Positions 11,001-19,330 of a DNA stretch of 64,000 nt are shown here, in pieces; position 1 is the first letter of the stretch, and each line of letters begins with the position of its first letter. Under the pieces are notes generated by a model. The model ran no database searches. It was not told the origin of the DNA and saw nothing but the letters and a program-made list of their open reading frames with translations. A program made the translations under genes and the position numbers. The DNA is from an uncultured Alphaproteobacteria bacterium. GTDB taxonomy: Bacteria; Pseudomonadota; Alphaproteobacteria; RF32; CAG-239. The stretch lies in NCBI GenBank assembly GCA_944390275.1, contig CALXPL010000001.1:1-64000 (forward strand). Direction: 5' to 3'.

Positions 11001-12082
11001 AGGTGTCTTCTATTGGTTCTTCTGTCGGTACTTTAGCTGCAAGCGGAGTTCGTGCCGTTGCGAATAAAACTGCTAGTGTTGGATTAAAAACCGTTTCTAA
11101 AGGTGCCGGTGCTATTAAAGAAACGGTTAGTGAAAAGTATAATGATATTAAGCAAGCTACTCAAACTCGAAATATGCGGAATCGTGTGAAAAATGCGACA
11201 CAAAAAGGAACACTTAATGCCGATGGTACTTTATCTTATCGTAATTCTTTCGGGCGTAAATTTACCGTTAATAAAGATGGCAGCAGTTATTCTTATAAAG
11301 ATATTTTTGGCAATGTTATTACCAAAACAACTACCAAAAATGCAAAAGGGCATTCTGTTCTTAATATTACTAAAACCAAAAAAGACGGTTCTTCGGTAAT
11401 GACTTCTAACGATGGATGGATTAAATCGACCATTAAACGAAATAAAAATGGTGAAATTATTAACCAACAAACCGAAATGATGACTGCAGCCGGAAAACAT
11501 TTGATTAATCAAGACGGTTCTATTAACCAAATCGCTTTCAATAACATTATGCAAAATTCCGGCTTCGATGATGATACATTGAATTTGGCTTTAATAAATC
11601 AACTCGTTAAGGAAAGATTTGAAAACATCCCTGATCTTACAAAAGATTTTGCTTCTCGCTCTTTATCTACTTCTATTGATCAAAAAGGAAGAAAAGTCTT
11701 TACTCTCATTCAGAAAAATAATGATGGCTCTTCTACAAATATGTCTATGACATTCGGTGATAATAATCAGAGAATCTTAACAGAACTCGAAACAATATCT
11801 GCCTTTAATCAAAATGCCGTTAAGTATTCTTCAGATGGAATTTTAAATAAGGTATCACGTTACCAATATGAAAATGGGCAAGTCAACCAAAATTCTATTA
11901 GAAATGACTTCTCTTTTTCAAAATTTTATCATAATCGCTATGGACGAGGATTGAATAGTCTGGGACAATTTGCAAGAGGAATTCCTGATAGCCAAATTTT
12001 GTTCTCTGATGAGGATATTAACGCTTTTACGAGTCAGATAGCTAATTATGGTGATTCTTCTCCTTTACAAAATTTTAGATAA
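8078..12082 (+). CDS. VirB6/TrbL-like protein fused to M23 peptidase and muramidase-like domains, paralog 4
   Basis: After a signal peptide (to ~residue 31) comes an M23/LytM endopeptidase domain (residues ~120-245) with zinc-site residues H134, D138 and H236 (HLH) and a second His in YMHL (H195). An acidic linker leads to residues ~325-500, which resemble the lysozyme/chitosanase-like domain of some phage and secretion proteins (GESGRD, then SYGFVQM, a TFMTRL helix, and an AFRSAW helix); E340 is a candidate catalytic acid. A SCIFC box and about six transmembrane helices follow (residues ~650-970) with the family motif VDAVLQMCIASALLPVAIGAYAF-like. The last ~300 residues are repetitive, Gly/Asn/Lys-rich and cytoplasmic. 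In canonical systems cell-wall cutting is done by a separate VirB1; here it seems built into the channel protein. Confidence 0.8.
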   Translation: MRLLNKIFIKKLITGTCFSILVFLSVSSVSAQVDWENNIPQYQPSAPTSTTTSASTTNNYNNCTPDYTTKANGKQGISIDCPNRNEKRNDISVQCVQNQNAKTCINTIPVDGNVDRISEDLCYRDKGYSNKRNHNAIDYAVTVGTPVTAAADGIAYGINCLSGGGRAVKIVHQKSESGKSLSSSGANEYTSIYMHLSKINVDYGTPVKKGDIIGYSGGSDCKNGKIIENGYPAHLHFEMRDGNALNSNSNPVLNPLCNEIQSLCEQKSSNVFYQNQNQINYDAEQCRNCDENPQSCQKPEENAPEEKSEEETKYDQAMASDDCVDMYPEDNLLLLAATGESGRDAGKTNWYSKYNGCYGNGVTEGKDNGGCSYGFVQMACGSTAGGKVSDGSFGSFRTFMTRLQSEYPDLFAKLSQGNDLDTTIKYACNDQAYPNENAAFRSAWESLGSNKDFFNLQYDVNYKAYVEDYAMRYAQQANVNWETLSPELKMTFASAAVASPTLCKNMINSLVQKYTTDLNSHRDDVIKEAAIIRTMGYKNYLNSGNDSTYNAAKNRAEQDVERTLLSAHLRDAIKQSEIPGSKYYGMTPDEIAIDLTGMRLCSSEEMGTTPKKQQNNKPTVVNSSAQDAANAIAASASNRDCSVSNYRNSFKSCIFCDVFKVLFNTASIMVKGAYDVLVNGIVSLVIIGTALWIAMTILSYISSFESKDPRNLVKLLANQIFVVIVVLVLLKTDSNYFLSIVLEPIFNTGMELGKLVMTSANGETCNPESLNGILTAENGGGLPESMGTNIICIIDAIQGKILDLMAVGSSSICVGLYIKKVAFIFPHLGYVITGVLLWISAWLFMLIYPWLLVDAVLQMCIASALLPVAIGAYAFKYTKQMFVGKVWNTFMNAMFTFVFLSIVIAILLKALDSITADAFNQSLVNAGSGLDFNVILSSLAWWSINLLKIIFILLLGWAVLGEAQKLAGKFASGIKVSSIGSSVGTLAASGVRAVANKTASVGLKTVSKGAGAIKETVSEKYNDIKQATQTRNMRNRVKNATQKGTLNADGTLSYRNSFGRKFTVNKDGSSYSYKDIFGNVITKTTTKNAKGHSVLNITKTKKDGSSVMTSNDGWIKSTIKRNKNGEIINQQTEMMTAAGKHLINQDGSINQIAFNNIMQNSGFDDDTLNLALINQLVKERFENIPDLTKDFASRSLSTSIDQKGRKVFTLIQKNNDGSSTNMSMTFGDNNQRILTELETISAFNQNAVKYSSDGILNKVSRYQYENGQVNQNSIRNDFSFSKFYHNRYGRGLNSLGQFARGIPDSQILFSDEDINAFTSQIANYGDSSPLQNFR

Positions 12083-12161
12083 ATTTTTAATTTGTACACA
12101 AATTGTCTTTTTTGGACTATATTTTCTTGATTTCTTAAAACGGCTGATTATTATAAAGGTA

Positions 12162-12179
12162 ATTACTGTTTGAAGTAAT
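12162..12179. promoter_or_regulatory. Small palindrome upstream of the HTH regulator, possible operator
   Basis: ATTACT and AGTAAT form an inverted repeat separated by six bases, 33 bases before the start codon of the double-HTH regulator. Autoregulation through such a site is common for XRE/S24 proteins, but no second copy was seen to support it. Confidence 0.3.
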
Positions 12180-12211
12180 CTTATTATCTTTAATAATGTG
12201 AGGTTAGTATC

Positions 12212-13183
12212 ATGGAAGAAATCATTTTCCCAAACCAAATTAGAATGTATCGAAGACTTCGCGGACGTTCAATGCAAGAATTAGCTGATCATTTGGCTGT
12301 CAGCTTGTCTGCTATTTCTAAAATAGAAAAAGGTTACAGAAGAGTTGACCAAGAACAGTTGGTGCGTGTTGCCGAATTTTTGGACTGCCCTCTACAAGAT
12401 CTGTTCGTTAACGAACAAAATTCTCAGTTGGAAGTCGTTCAATCTTGGCGTAGAGAGCAAGAACGTCGTAACAAAATTAATGAAAAAAGCGGTTTAAAAA
12501 CTCTTGGTGCTGGTTTAAGACAAATCAGAAACGAAAAAAATCTTACTCTTATTGAAGTTGCAGAAAGTTCGGATATGACTTTGTCTGTTTATCACCGTAT
12601 TGAAATGGGACAAAGAGAAGTTTCCGATAAAGAATTTAAAAATATTGCAAAAGCTCTCAGTATGACTCCTGAGGATTTAAAAGAAGAAATTAAAAGTCTT
12701 GATGATAAAGGTATGTTGGAAGAAATTATTCAACGTAATGATGCTAAATATAAATTACTCTCAACACCTCGTGGCGCAATCGCTTCGTTTGCTGTTACGA
12801 CTCCTGAATATTCTAAGATATCTGTTTATGGAACTGCCGGCAAAGATGGTGATGTTATTATTGATACTGAAAACGAATCTAAAAAAATTGATTGTCCTCC
12901 TCAATTAAGCAACAAAAAAGACGTTTATGCCGTTAATCTTTGCACAAGACGTTTAGGAAGTTTGCTACCTACACGCTCTATTCTTTTTGTTGATCCTACT
13001 GATGTTGTTAGTGTTGGAGATATTGCTGTTTATTATTCTGCTCCTAACGAAGCAAAGATTTTAAGTATTCGTGAGGATGAAGAAGGAAAACTCTATGGAT
13101 TGCGTTGGAATCCGGATGAACGAATTGAGATTGGAAATGACGACTTAAATAAAATTCATAAAGTTGTTGCTATTTATCTTTAA
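12212..13183 (+). CDS. Transcriptional regulator with two XRE helix-turn-helix domains and an S24-like C-terminus
   Basis: Two complete XRE-type HTH domains lie in tandem: residues ~6-62 (MQELADHLAVSLSAISKIEKG) and ~93-150 (LTLIEVAESSDMTLSVYHRIEMGQ region). The C-terminal ~110 residues resemble the beta-rich LexA/S24 fold (VYAVNL, SILFVDPT, GDIAVYY), but I do not see the usual self-cleavage serine context, so it may only dimerise or bind a ligand. It sits between the VirB6-like genes and the second half of the cluster, with its own leader and a strong terminator behind it. Control of the T4SS-like genes is an inference from position. Confidence 0.85.
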   Translation: MEEIIFPNQIRMYRRLRGRSMQELADHLAVSLSAISKIEKGYRRVDQEQLVRVAEFLDCPLQDLFVNEQNSQLEVVQSWRREQERRNKINEKSGLKTLGAGLRQIRNEKNLTLIEVAESSDMTLSVYHRIEMGQREVSDKEFKNIAKALSMTPEDLKEEIKSLDDKGMLEEIIQRNDAKYKLLSTPRGAIASFAVTTPEYSKISVYGTAGKDGDVIIDTENESKKIDCPPQLSNKKDVYAVNLCTRRLGSLLPTRSILFVDPTDVVSVGDIAVYYSAPNEAKILSIREDEEGKLYGLRWNPDERIEIGNDDLNKIHKVVAIYL

Positions 13184-13201
13184 TTAATCTTAATTCAAAA
13201 A

Positions 13202-13226
13202 AACTCTGCTTTGCAGAGTTTTTTTT
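13202..13226 (+). terminator. Rho-independent terminator after the HTH regulator
   Basis: AACTCTGC and GCAGAGTT form an 8-bp stem with a TTT loop, followed by six more T. Confidence 0.9.
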
Positions 13227-13246
13227 ATTTCTTTCTATTTGTTAAC

Positions 13247-13276
13247 TTGAAATTTACAACATTTTTGTAATATAAC
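13247..13276 (+). promoter_or_regulatory. Sigma70-type promoter for the acidic repeat protein
   Basis: TTGAAA and TATAAC are separated by 18 bases, 48 bases ahead of the GTG start of the next gene and just after the preceding terminator. Confidence 0.55.
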
Positions 13277-13323
13277 CTTTATCTAGATATCAATGTATCC
13301 ATTTTGTTTGAAGCAGGCTAAAA

Positions 13324-15882
13324 GTGGCTGAAAGTGATTTAGAGAAAAACGCTGAATTTACTCAGATTTTTAATAAGCATGGCGGGGAAGAAGATCCTGT
13401 TATTGCCGCTCAGCGTTTTTTAAATATTTTCAGACAACTCCATATTTTTACTCCTGCAAAAAGAAAAGAATTTGATGAACTTTTGCTAAATCAATCATCC
13501 GCGGTTAAAGGTACTTTTGCTTCTTTGCCGGGAGGTTCTGTTTTACAAGAATATGTTAATAACCTTGAACAAAATGCCGGTATGAAAAAAACTCAGGCGA
13601 AGATTATTGCTACTTCCCCTGAAATTAATGATGAAATTTCAAAAGCTAAAATTTTGGCTAGTGCTCTGGCTGAAGCTCAAGCTCAAATACAACAATCCAG
13701 CTCAATTTCTGATGTTAATAGTCAAGAATTTGATGCGATTACAACACAACTCCGAAAAGAAATGAATCGCTTAAAAAAAGATTTTCAGGAAATTAAAGAA
13801 AATCAGACGACCATTGACATATCCCAATTACCTACAGAAACTTTAAATGAAATTCAAAAATCTATTGAAAGAAAAATATCAAACAATACTTTTTCTGGAA
13901 CAGATACTCTCAAAATTGTTGCTGATGAATCACTAAAAGATGATTTGGTTCAAATTATAACGAAAGCTATTAAAGAAAATGCTGATGCACGCTATCTTGA
14001 AAATCGTGAATTTGCTGAAACCCTTAGCGAATCTCATTTAAAAATGGCAGAGTTATTTGCAGACGCTAATATTCGCACCGCCGAACTTATTTCTCATGCA
14101 AGCATGCGTCCTTATGAGGGAAACGAGAATCCTAGCTATGAAGGGAATAGCGATACATTTAACGAAAGTGTTGCTCATTATGCTCCCTCTATGACGGCTG
14201 ATAATCTTGGAAATATTTTAGCTACTGTTTTAAAAGAAAGTAATATTAATTCGACACAGATGCTTGTTGATACATTAAAATCTTTTCAACAAGAAAATTT
14301 GAAAATCCTTGAAATGCAAACAGAATTGCAAAAAGCAATGCTTGATGTGTCTCGAAGTATTCAAATTTCACGAACCGATGTCGTTAATGATGAATTAAAT
14401 CTTGAAAGTTTAGATTCTGATTTAGAAAATGGTGTTCCTGCTCCTGTTTATCTCCCTGAAGACAAACCAACATCTTCCGAACAGGAAGCAGTTGTTAACT
14501 CTGTAAAGCAAAGTGCTACTCAACCACAACAAACTGCAACTTCTGTTTCGTCTTCTCAAAAACAAACAAATAATTTAGTTCAAGAAAAAGTCGTTGATGA
14601 AACTCCTGATGAAGAGGATGATGGTATTTTAACCGCAGATGACCTCTTTGCAGATATTGACGGAGAACAGAAAGCTGAAACTGATTCTACCTCTTCTAAC
14701 AAAAAGAAAAAAAAGAAGAAAAAAAAGAACAAAAACAAAACTGAACAAGAGGTTTCAGCGACCACCCAACCGCAAAATAAACCTCAAGTTTCTTCTATAT
14801 CGCGTCAAAATCCTTTTTATCAGCAGAATCCTTTATTGAATAATTCACCTGCTAATCCTTTATTTGTAAATCACTTTATGAATATTCCTTCTGAGGCGGT
14901 GCAAGATAAAGAAGAGGATTCAAGTTGGGGATTTACACCAACAGAATCATCTCTAAAATCACCTCAAGTTGATACTTTTCATGACGTTTCTCATGGTGCT
15001 GATTCTAATACATTCTTATCCGGAAGTCCTTCTTCTGTTGCCGATACCGACAATCAAGTTTTCGATAACTCTTCTGAGTGGGAATATGTCGAAGAACCAA
15101 ACAATGTTTCTGCTTCTCAAGAGACTGAGCAGGATTGGGAATATGTCGAGCAAGAAGTTCCCGAGAATAGTTTTCACGAAGAGAATCCTGTGCAAGTGGA
15201 CTCTTCTCCTAATACAGCAGATGAAGGCGAGTGGGAATGGGAATATGTCGAGGAAACTGATGATAATTCTTCTCATGAAGCCGAGCAAGAATGGGAATAC
15301 GTCGATGAAAACGCTCCCAATGATAATTCACAAGAGTGGACATATACTCAAGATGATGTTTCCAATAATTCAGAAGAAAATGAAGGTGAATGGGAATGGG
15401 AATATGTCGAAGAATCTGATGATACTTCTTCTCATGAAACGGAACAAGAATGGGAATACGTTGATGAAAATTCTGAAGGAAATGAAGAGACTCTTTCAGA
15501 AACCTACGACGACAGTCCAGTCATTTCTTCCGAAGGTGAAACGGCAACAAAAGATGATAATAGAACACAAGATTCTACATCTTTTGATAGCGAATCACTT
15601 TCTAATACCAAATCGTCCCCATCTGAACTAGAAGATGAGAATATTCAAAACGAATCAGATGCTGATTCTTTATATCAAAATAATGAAAGTGTTGAGACAA
15701 ATAATTCTGATGAAGTAGATGCAAACTTATCTTCACACATTGACGAAAAAACTTTTGTTTCCGATGCTAAACCTTCTTCTGGTCAAACGGCATCTTCTGA
15801 AATACTTACAAAAGATGAAATTCCAGAATTCCAAATTTCCGGAATAAGCACTTCTGATGATACAGATCCCTTTGCTCAATAG
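13324..15882 (+). CDS. Large acidic repeat protein of the T4SS-like cluster, GTG start
   Basis: The 852-residue product has no signal peptide or membrane segment. The first ~400 residues are helical with coiled-coil character; a lysine run (about residues 459-472) interrupts an otherwise acidic, Ser/Gln/Asn-rich low-complexity half. At residues ~585-716 the motif EWEYVEE (variants DWEYVEQ, EWEYVDE) recurs at least six times. The start is GTG at 13324 with AGCAGG upstream; no nearby in-frame ATG suits better. It has its own promoter and lies ahead of a secretin-like gene. The short aromatic-acidic repeats could be docking motifs or a secreted substrate. No family is recognised. Confidence 0.7.
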   Translation: MAESDLEKNAEFTQIFNKHGGEEDPVIAAQRFLNIFRQLHIFTPAKRKEFDELLLNQSSAVKGTFASLPGGSVLQEYVNNLEQNAGMKKTQAKIIATSPEINDEISKAKILASALAEAQAQIQQSSSISDVNSQEFDAITTQLRKEMNRLKKDFQEIKENQTTIDISQLPTETLNEIQKSIERKISNNTFSGTDTLKIVADESLKDDLVQIITKAIKENADARYLENREFAETLSESHLKMAELFADANIRTAELISHASMRPYEGNENPSYEGNSDTFNESVAHYAPSMTADNLGNILATVLKESNINSTQMLVDTLKSFQQENLKILEMQTELQKAMLDVSRSIQISRTDVVNDELNLESLDSDLENGVPAPVYLPEDKPTSSEQEAVVNSVKQSATQPQQTATSVSSSQKQTNNLVQEKVVDETPDEEDDGILTADDLFADIDGEQKAETDSTSSNKKKKKKKKKNKNKTEQEVSATTQPQNKPQVSSISRQNPFYQQNPLLNNSPANPLFVNHFMNIPSEAVQDKEEDSSWGFTPTESSLKSPQVDTFHDVSHGADSNTFLSGSPSSVADTDNQVFDNSSEWEYVEEPNNVSASQETEQDWEYVEQEVPENSFHEENPVQVDSSPNTADEGEWEWEYVEETDDNSSHEAEQEWEYVDENAPNDNSQEWTYTQDDVSNNSEENEGEWEWEYVEESDDTSSHETEQEWEYVDENSEGNEETLSETYDDSPVISSEGETATKDDNRTQDSTSFDSESLSNTKSSPSELEDENIQNESDADSLYQNNESVETNNSDEVDANLSSHIDEKTFVSDAKPSSGQTASSEILTKDEIPEFQISGISTSDDTDPFAQ
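15078..15470 (+). repeat. EWEYVEE-coding repeats, including a duplicated ~84-bp block
   Basis: The EW(E/D)YV(E/D) coding unit recurs across this stretch. Within it, the block at about 15231-15314 is repeated with few changes at about 15387-15470, encoding EWEWEYVEE, a Ser-His acidic linker and QEWEYVDEN both times. The interval between the copies is 156 bp. Confidence 0.8.
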
Positions 15883-15980
15883 TTGTTATTTTTAACAATA
15901 CTGTGTACAATCCTAAACAAAAGAATTTACAAACAGTTATGCCTCCTTTACATTAAAATTATAAGTCAAGGAGTTGTTGA

Positions 15981-16502
15981 ATGGAACAAAATAATAATTT
16001 GCCTCCTATTACTCAGGAGGCTTTGTGGAATTTAAATAATTATATTTTACTGAAAGATTATTATGATCGCACGATTTCAAGAATTGCCGCACGTTGCGTT
16101 CGTATGGGCAATATTGCCATTGAAGAATACCCTTATTATGGCTATATTTTAGATGTTCTGGAAGAAATTTGTCAGGTTGGCGATTATATCATTCAACATA
16201 AAGAACTCTACCCCTATGTTGAGCAAAAAATAAAAGGTGGCATGGCTGGCTTTCATAAAAATCTTAGTGAATTTCAACAAGAATTACGTAGTAATTCTTC
16301 TCCAGATATGATTAAGGAAGATGCTTCTGAAATACAAAAGATGAAAGAAGCTCTTGGTGCTACTCCAACCAAAGCTCAAGATCCTACCGTAGGAGCCGGT
16401 ATGAATATGGATCAATTAATGGATAAATTAATGGCCGAAAATCAGAATACTTCAGATGCTAACAACATTTCTGCTACAGTAACCGAAGGTGTACGCAAAT
16501 AA
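15981..16502 (+). CDS. Small helical cytoplasmic protein of the T4SS-like cluster
   Basis: A 173-residue, mostly helical protein with aromatic-rich stretches (EEYPYYGYIL) and no signal or membrane segment. AAGGAG lies ahead of the start. Its stop overlaps the ATG of the secretin-like lipoprotein by one base, so the two are translationally coupled and probably work together, for example as a chaperone or cytoplasmic subunit of the envelope machine. No family is recognised. Confidence 0.7.
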   Translation: MEQNNNLPPITQEALWNLNNYILLKDYYDRTISRIAARCVRMGNIAIEEYPYYGYILDVLEEICQVGDYIIQHKELYPYVEQKIKGGMAGFHKNLSEFQQELRSNSSPDMIKEDASEIQKMKEALGATPTKAQDPTVGAGMNMDQLMDKLMAENQNTSDANNISATVTEGVRK

Positions 16503-17782
16503 TGAAAAAATTTTCTTCTCAGATTCTTACTGTTTTTGTTTTATGTAGTATTTTTTTGTGCTGCTCTTGTCATTCCGAATTCGGAACTGTGGATTCATTG
16601 CCTAATTATCAAGAAAGTACCGTTATGGATGAAAATCTTGATCTTATTATGCAGCATGACCCTGATATTATCAAAACAACGAAAGGTGCCAGAGAACTTG
16701 ATCTGGAAACTCCTTTACGCTGTCAAGTAAATTGGAATACTCAAGAACTTATTGCTGCTATTCCTTATAATATGAACGCTTTTAACCTCGTCCGAAACGG
16801 CGTTAATGATATGCTTCCCCGTTACGAAGTAAATGGATTTTCTTTTAAATCTATGCCGGCTGAAAAGGCTCTTTTAAAACTTGATAAAGAAGCTGATATT
16901 CATTTAATTGCTAAGGACGCCCCCTATGCTAGCATTTCCGGAGAAAATTTAAGAGGTGAATTTTCTGAAGTTGTTAAGATGATTACAGATGCCGCTGAAA
17001 TCTTTTATTCTTACGATGCTGAACGTAAAGTAATGCGCATCTCCCGCAGAGCTAACTTCACTTTATATGTTCCAAAATCTCGTCCAATTATGTTAGGACT
17101 TCTTGATGTTATTCGCGGTTCCGGTATTACTGATATTACTGCTGATTGGGGGGATTATTCTATTACATTTACTTCTGATTTTGAAACTCGAAACAAAATC
17201 ATCGATTTAATTAATTATTTTAAAGACAATCCAACATTAATTGCCTATGATGTTAATGTATTTCGCATTTATCCAACATCTCCCGAGGGCGATGTTAATT
17301 GGCAATCCATTCTTGACACATTCCATTTCAGCACTGTAAATACTGCTCAAGCAGGCGTAATAGGTCGTGTTTTAACATCAACAAATGATTTAAATATTGC
17401 AAGTCTTAGAAAATTTCTTGGAAGTCAAGCGACTATTATTCCGGTGTCTGAGGGGCGTTTTGTTGTCCCTAATCTTTGGTTCTCACGCTTTGATGTCGGT
17501 AAATGCGGCAATAAACAAGCCATTGAAGCTGATTTATCTATTACAGCAAAAGCATCTTTAGAAAAAAATAATTGGATTTTCTCAAATATTGCTTTAGATA
17601 CAACTCAAGGTGAAATTTCTCAATTTCAAATAAGAAGTAAACTTGGTGAGAACTTTATGATTATCGGTTTACCTAACGAAGTGTTTGGAATTAAAAAACC
17701 AAGATCAGAAACTATTGTTTTTGTTGTTCCGCGTCTTATAAGAACAGCAAAAACTACTCAGCATATTCAAAATCAATTATAA
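16502..17782 (+). CDS. Secretin-like outer-membrane lipoprotein (PilN/T4bP-like)
   Basis: The N-terminus is a lipoprotein signal with a Cys-rich lipobox (about FLCCSC). The body has repeated alpha/beta modules of the secretin N-domain type: residues ~110-180 (FSFKSMPAEKALLKL and AEIFYSYDAE) and ~195-250 (YVPKSRPIMLGLLDVI), then a longer beta-rich part ending in ETIVFVVPRLI, which resembles the last strand of secretin domains. Secretins are usually longer than 426 residues, so this may be a short PilN-family secretin or a secretin-derived ring component. It is coupled to the preceding gene and followed after 13 bases by a membrane protein, so the three form an operon. Confidence 0.6.
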   Translation: MKKFSSQILTVFVLCSIFLCCSCHSEFGTVDSLPNYQESTVMDENLDLIMQHDPDIIKTTKGARELDLETPLRCQVNWNTQELIAAIPYNMNAFNLVRNGVNDMLPRYEVNGFSFKSMPAEKALLKLDKEADIHLIAKDAPYASISGENLRGEFSEVVKMITDAAEIFYSYDAERKVMRISRRANFTLYVPKSRPIMLGLLDVIRGSGITDITADWGDYSITFTSDFETRNKIIDLINYFKDNPTLIAYDVNVFRIYPTSPEGDVNWQSILDTFHFSTVNTAQAGVIGRVLTSTNDLNIASLRKFLGSQATIIPVSEGRFVVPNLWFSRFDVGKCGNKQAIEADLSITAKASLEKNNWIFSNIALDTTQGEISQFQIRSKLGENFMIIGLPNEVFGIKKPRSETIVFVVPRLIRTAKTTQHIQNQL

Positions 17783-17795
17783 AGGATTTTTAGCT

Positions 17796-18626
17796 ATGGT
17801 TGATAATAATATTAATTCTCCATCTCCTCAACAACCTCAAAGCGCGAATGGTAGGCCTTTATTAAAAAAAGTAAAACGCCCGATTAAAAAGTTAGTTAAA
17901 AGACCTTTATCTCCTGCAAATCCTCATATTTCTGATGATTTGCGTAAAGCGCAGAATTCTTTTCCTATTCGTCCTGAAAATAATTCTTCAAACCAGCAAA
18001 CTCGGCCTATTGTTCATAATATACCGGAAACAGAAACTTCATCTTCATTAAATTTAAATAACGATATTAATTTTAATGATATGGATGACATAAAAAGCAT
18101 TATTGCGGATATGTCTGTATCAGAAAAACAAGAAATGAATGAAGAAAAACAAGCGAATCTTCCTGAAACAATTAATTCTCTTAAAAACATTGATAACGAG
18201 CCTCCACAATTTGTTAGTGAAAATGATTTGATTGATACGGAAAAAAAATCTTTTCTTCCTGCTCAATTTTTTTCGAATCGGCTTGTACAAATTGTTGGGG
18301 TCGTTGCCTTCCTTTTTGGTTTCCTGTTAGCTAAGTTATTTTTTACAGAAAGTACCATTGTCAATCAGGGTTTGCAAGGTGTTGTTGCGAATCCTGAAGT
18401 TCCAAGAGGAAGAGCTAGATGTGGCATTGCGGAAAGGACACAAGGTTGTGTTTTGTATATAATGAATCCACAAAGACAAGATTTAAATGCTCGTGATTTT
18501 TATGACTTGGCAGCTCAATTAACTGGTAGGCAACGCTTTGTTATTGAAACTGGAAATATGCGTTATTCTAACGTTAAAATCAGTCCCGGTGAAATTGCAC
18601 AATTTAATATTCCACCTCTTCAGTAA
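17796..18626 (+). CDS. Single-pass membrane protein with basic, Pro-rich cytoplasmic N-terminus
   Basis: Residues 1-165 are cytoplasmic, with a basic KKVKRPIKKLVKRP segment and then an acidic linker. One transmembrane helix (about residues 163-183, VGVVAFLFGFLLAKLF) precedes a ~90-residue periplasmic domain with two cysteines (ARCGIA and QGCVLY) that could form a disulfide. The topology fits a bridging component of a secretion or pilus system between an inner-membrane platform and the secretin-like lipoprotein encoded just upstream. No named family is recognised. A strong terminator follows, marking the end of the cluster. Confidence 0.65.
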   Translation: MVDNNINSPSPQQPQSANGRPLLKKVKRPIKKLVKRPLSPANPHISDDLRKAQNSFPIRPENNSSNQQTRPIVHNIPETETSSSLNLNNDINFNDMDDIKSIIADMSVSEKQEMNEEKQANLPETINSLKNIDNEPPQFVSENDLIDTEKKSFLPAQFFSNRLVQIVGVVAFLFGFLLAKLFFTESTIVNQGLQGVVANPEVPRGRARCGIAERTQGCVLYIMNPQRQDLNARDFYDLAAQLTGRQRFVIETGNMRYSNVKISPGEIAQFNIPPLQ

Positions 18627-18647
18627 AATTCACCTTTCCACTAACTT

Positions 18648-18675
18648 AAGCCCGTTTTCGGGCTTTTTCTTTTTT
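18648..18675 (+). terminator. Rho-independent terminator ending the T4SS-like cluster
   Basis: AAGCCCG and CGGGCTT form a stem with a TTTT loop, followed by a T-rich run. Confidence 0.9.
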
Positions 18676-18847
18676 TATATTTTTTTGTTATTCGAATCGA
18701 TTTTCTTATTTTTTTATAAAATCAAGTTTTTTTTTATTCTTTAAAATACATGGGGATAATGCTGTTAACAAGTATTACTTTAGTTGCGAATCTTTATTTG
18801 CTTTTTTACAGTTTAGTTATATTAAATGTTAATAAAAGGTTTACACC

Positions 18848-19273
18848 ATGATTATTGAAGATAATTTTGTTTCTTCTGCTACGGATGATATCGTTATTTC
18901 TGCAGGAACGGTTGAATTAGATGAAAGTGATAGAGAAACCGTTAAAACTGCAAAATATGTGTATGGTTATTATTTGTGCATTGAAAATAATTCTTCTGAA
19001 AAAATACAGCTTATTGGTAAAAATTGGAATATTACCGACAGCAAAGGTCATATCTTTTGTGATAATTCTCAAGGTTTTAAAGGTGAAATTCCTACTTTAG
19101 AGCCTGGAGAATACTTTGAATTTACAAGTGTTGCTCCATTAAATACTCCAAGTGCCGTCTTTTATGGAAGTTGTAAGGTTCTTAAAGAAAGCGCAAGCAA
19201 AAGTAAAGATATTAAAATTCCAACTTTTATTATTGGAAGCAATAAAAAGAATACTTTTCTTAACTTCAATTAA
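18848..19273 (+). CDS. apaG: ApaG-domain protein
   Basis: The sequence follows the ApaG (DUF525) pattern: YGYYLCIENNSSEKIQLIGKNW-like strand, NITDSKGH, GFKGEIPTLEPGE and FEFTSVAPLNTPS, ending with YGSCKV. ApaG proteins have a fibronectin-III-like fold and bind small ligands such as pyrophosphate; the cellular role is not settled. The 141-residue length is normal. It stands alone, with terminators on both sides, and is convergent with transketolase. Confidence 0.85.
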   Translation: MIIEDNFVSSATDDIVISAGTVELDESDRETVKTAKYVYGYYLCIENNSSEKIQLIGKNWNITDSKGHIFCDNSQGFKGEIPTLEPGEYFEFTSVAPLNTPSAVFYGSCKVLKESASKSKDIKIPTFIIGSNKKNTFLNFN

Positions 19274-19330
19274 TTTTTCTTTTTAAAACTTTCGAGATTT
19301 TATGAGTTTTATTGTAAATAATGCATAAAA

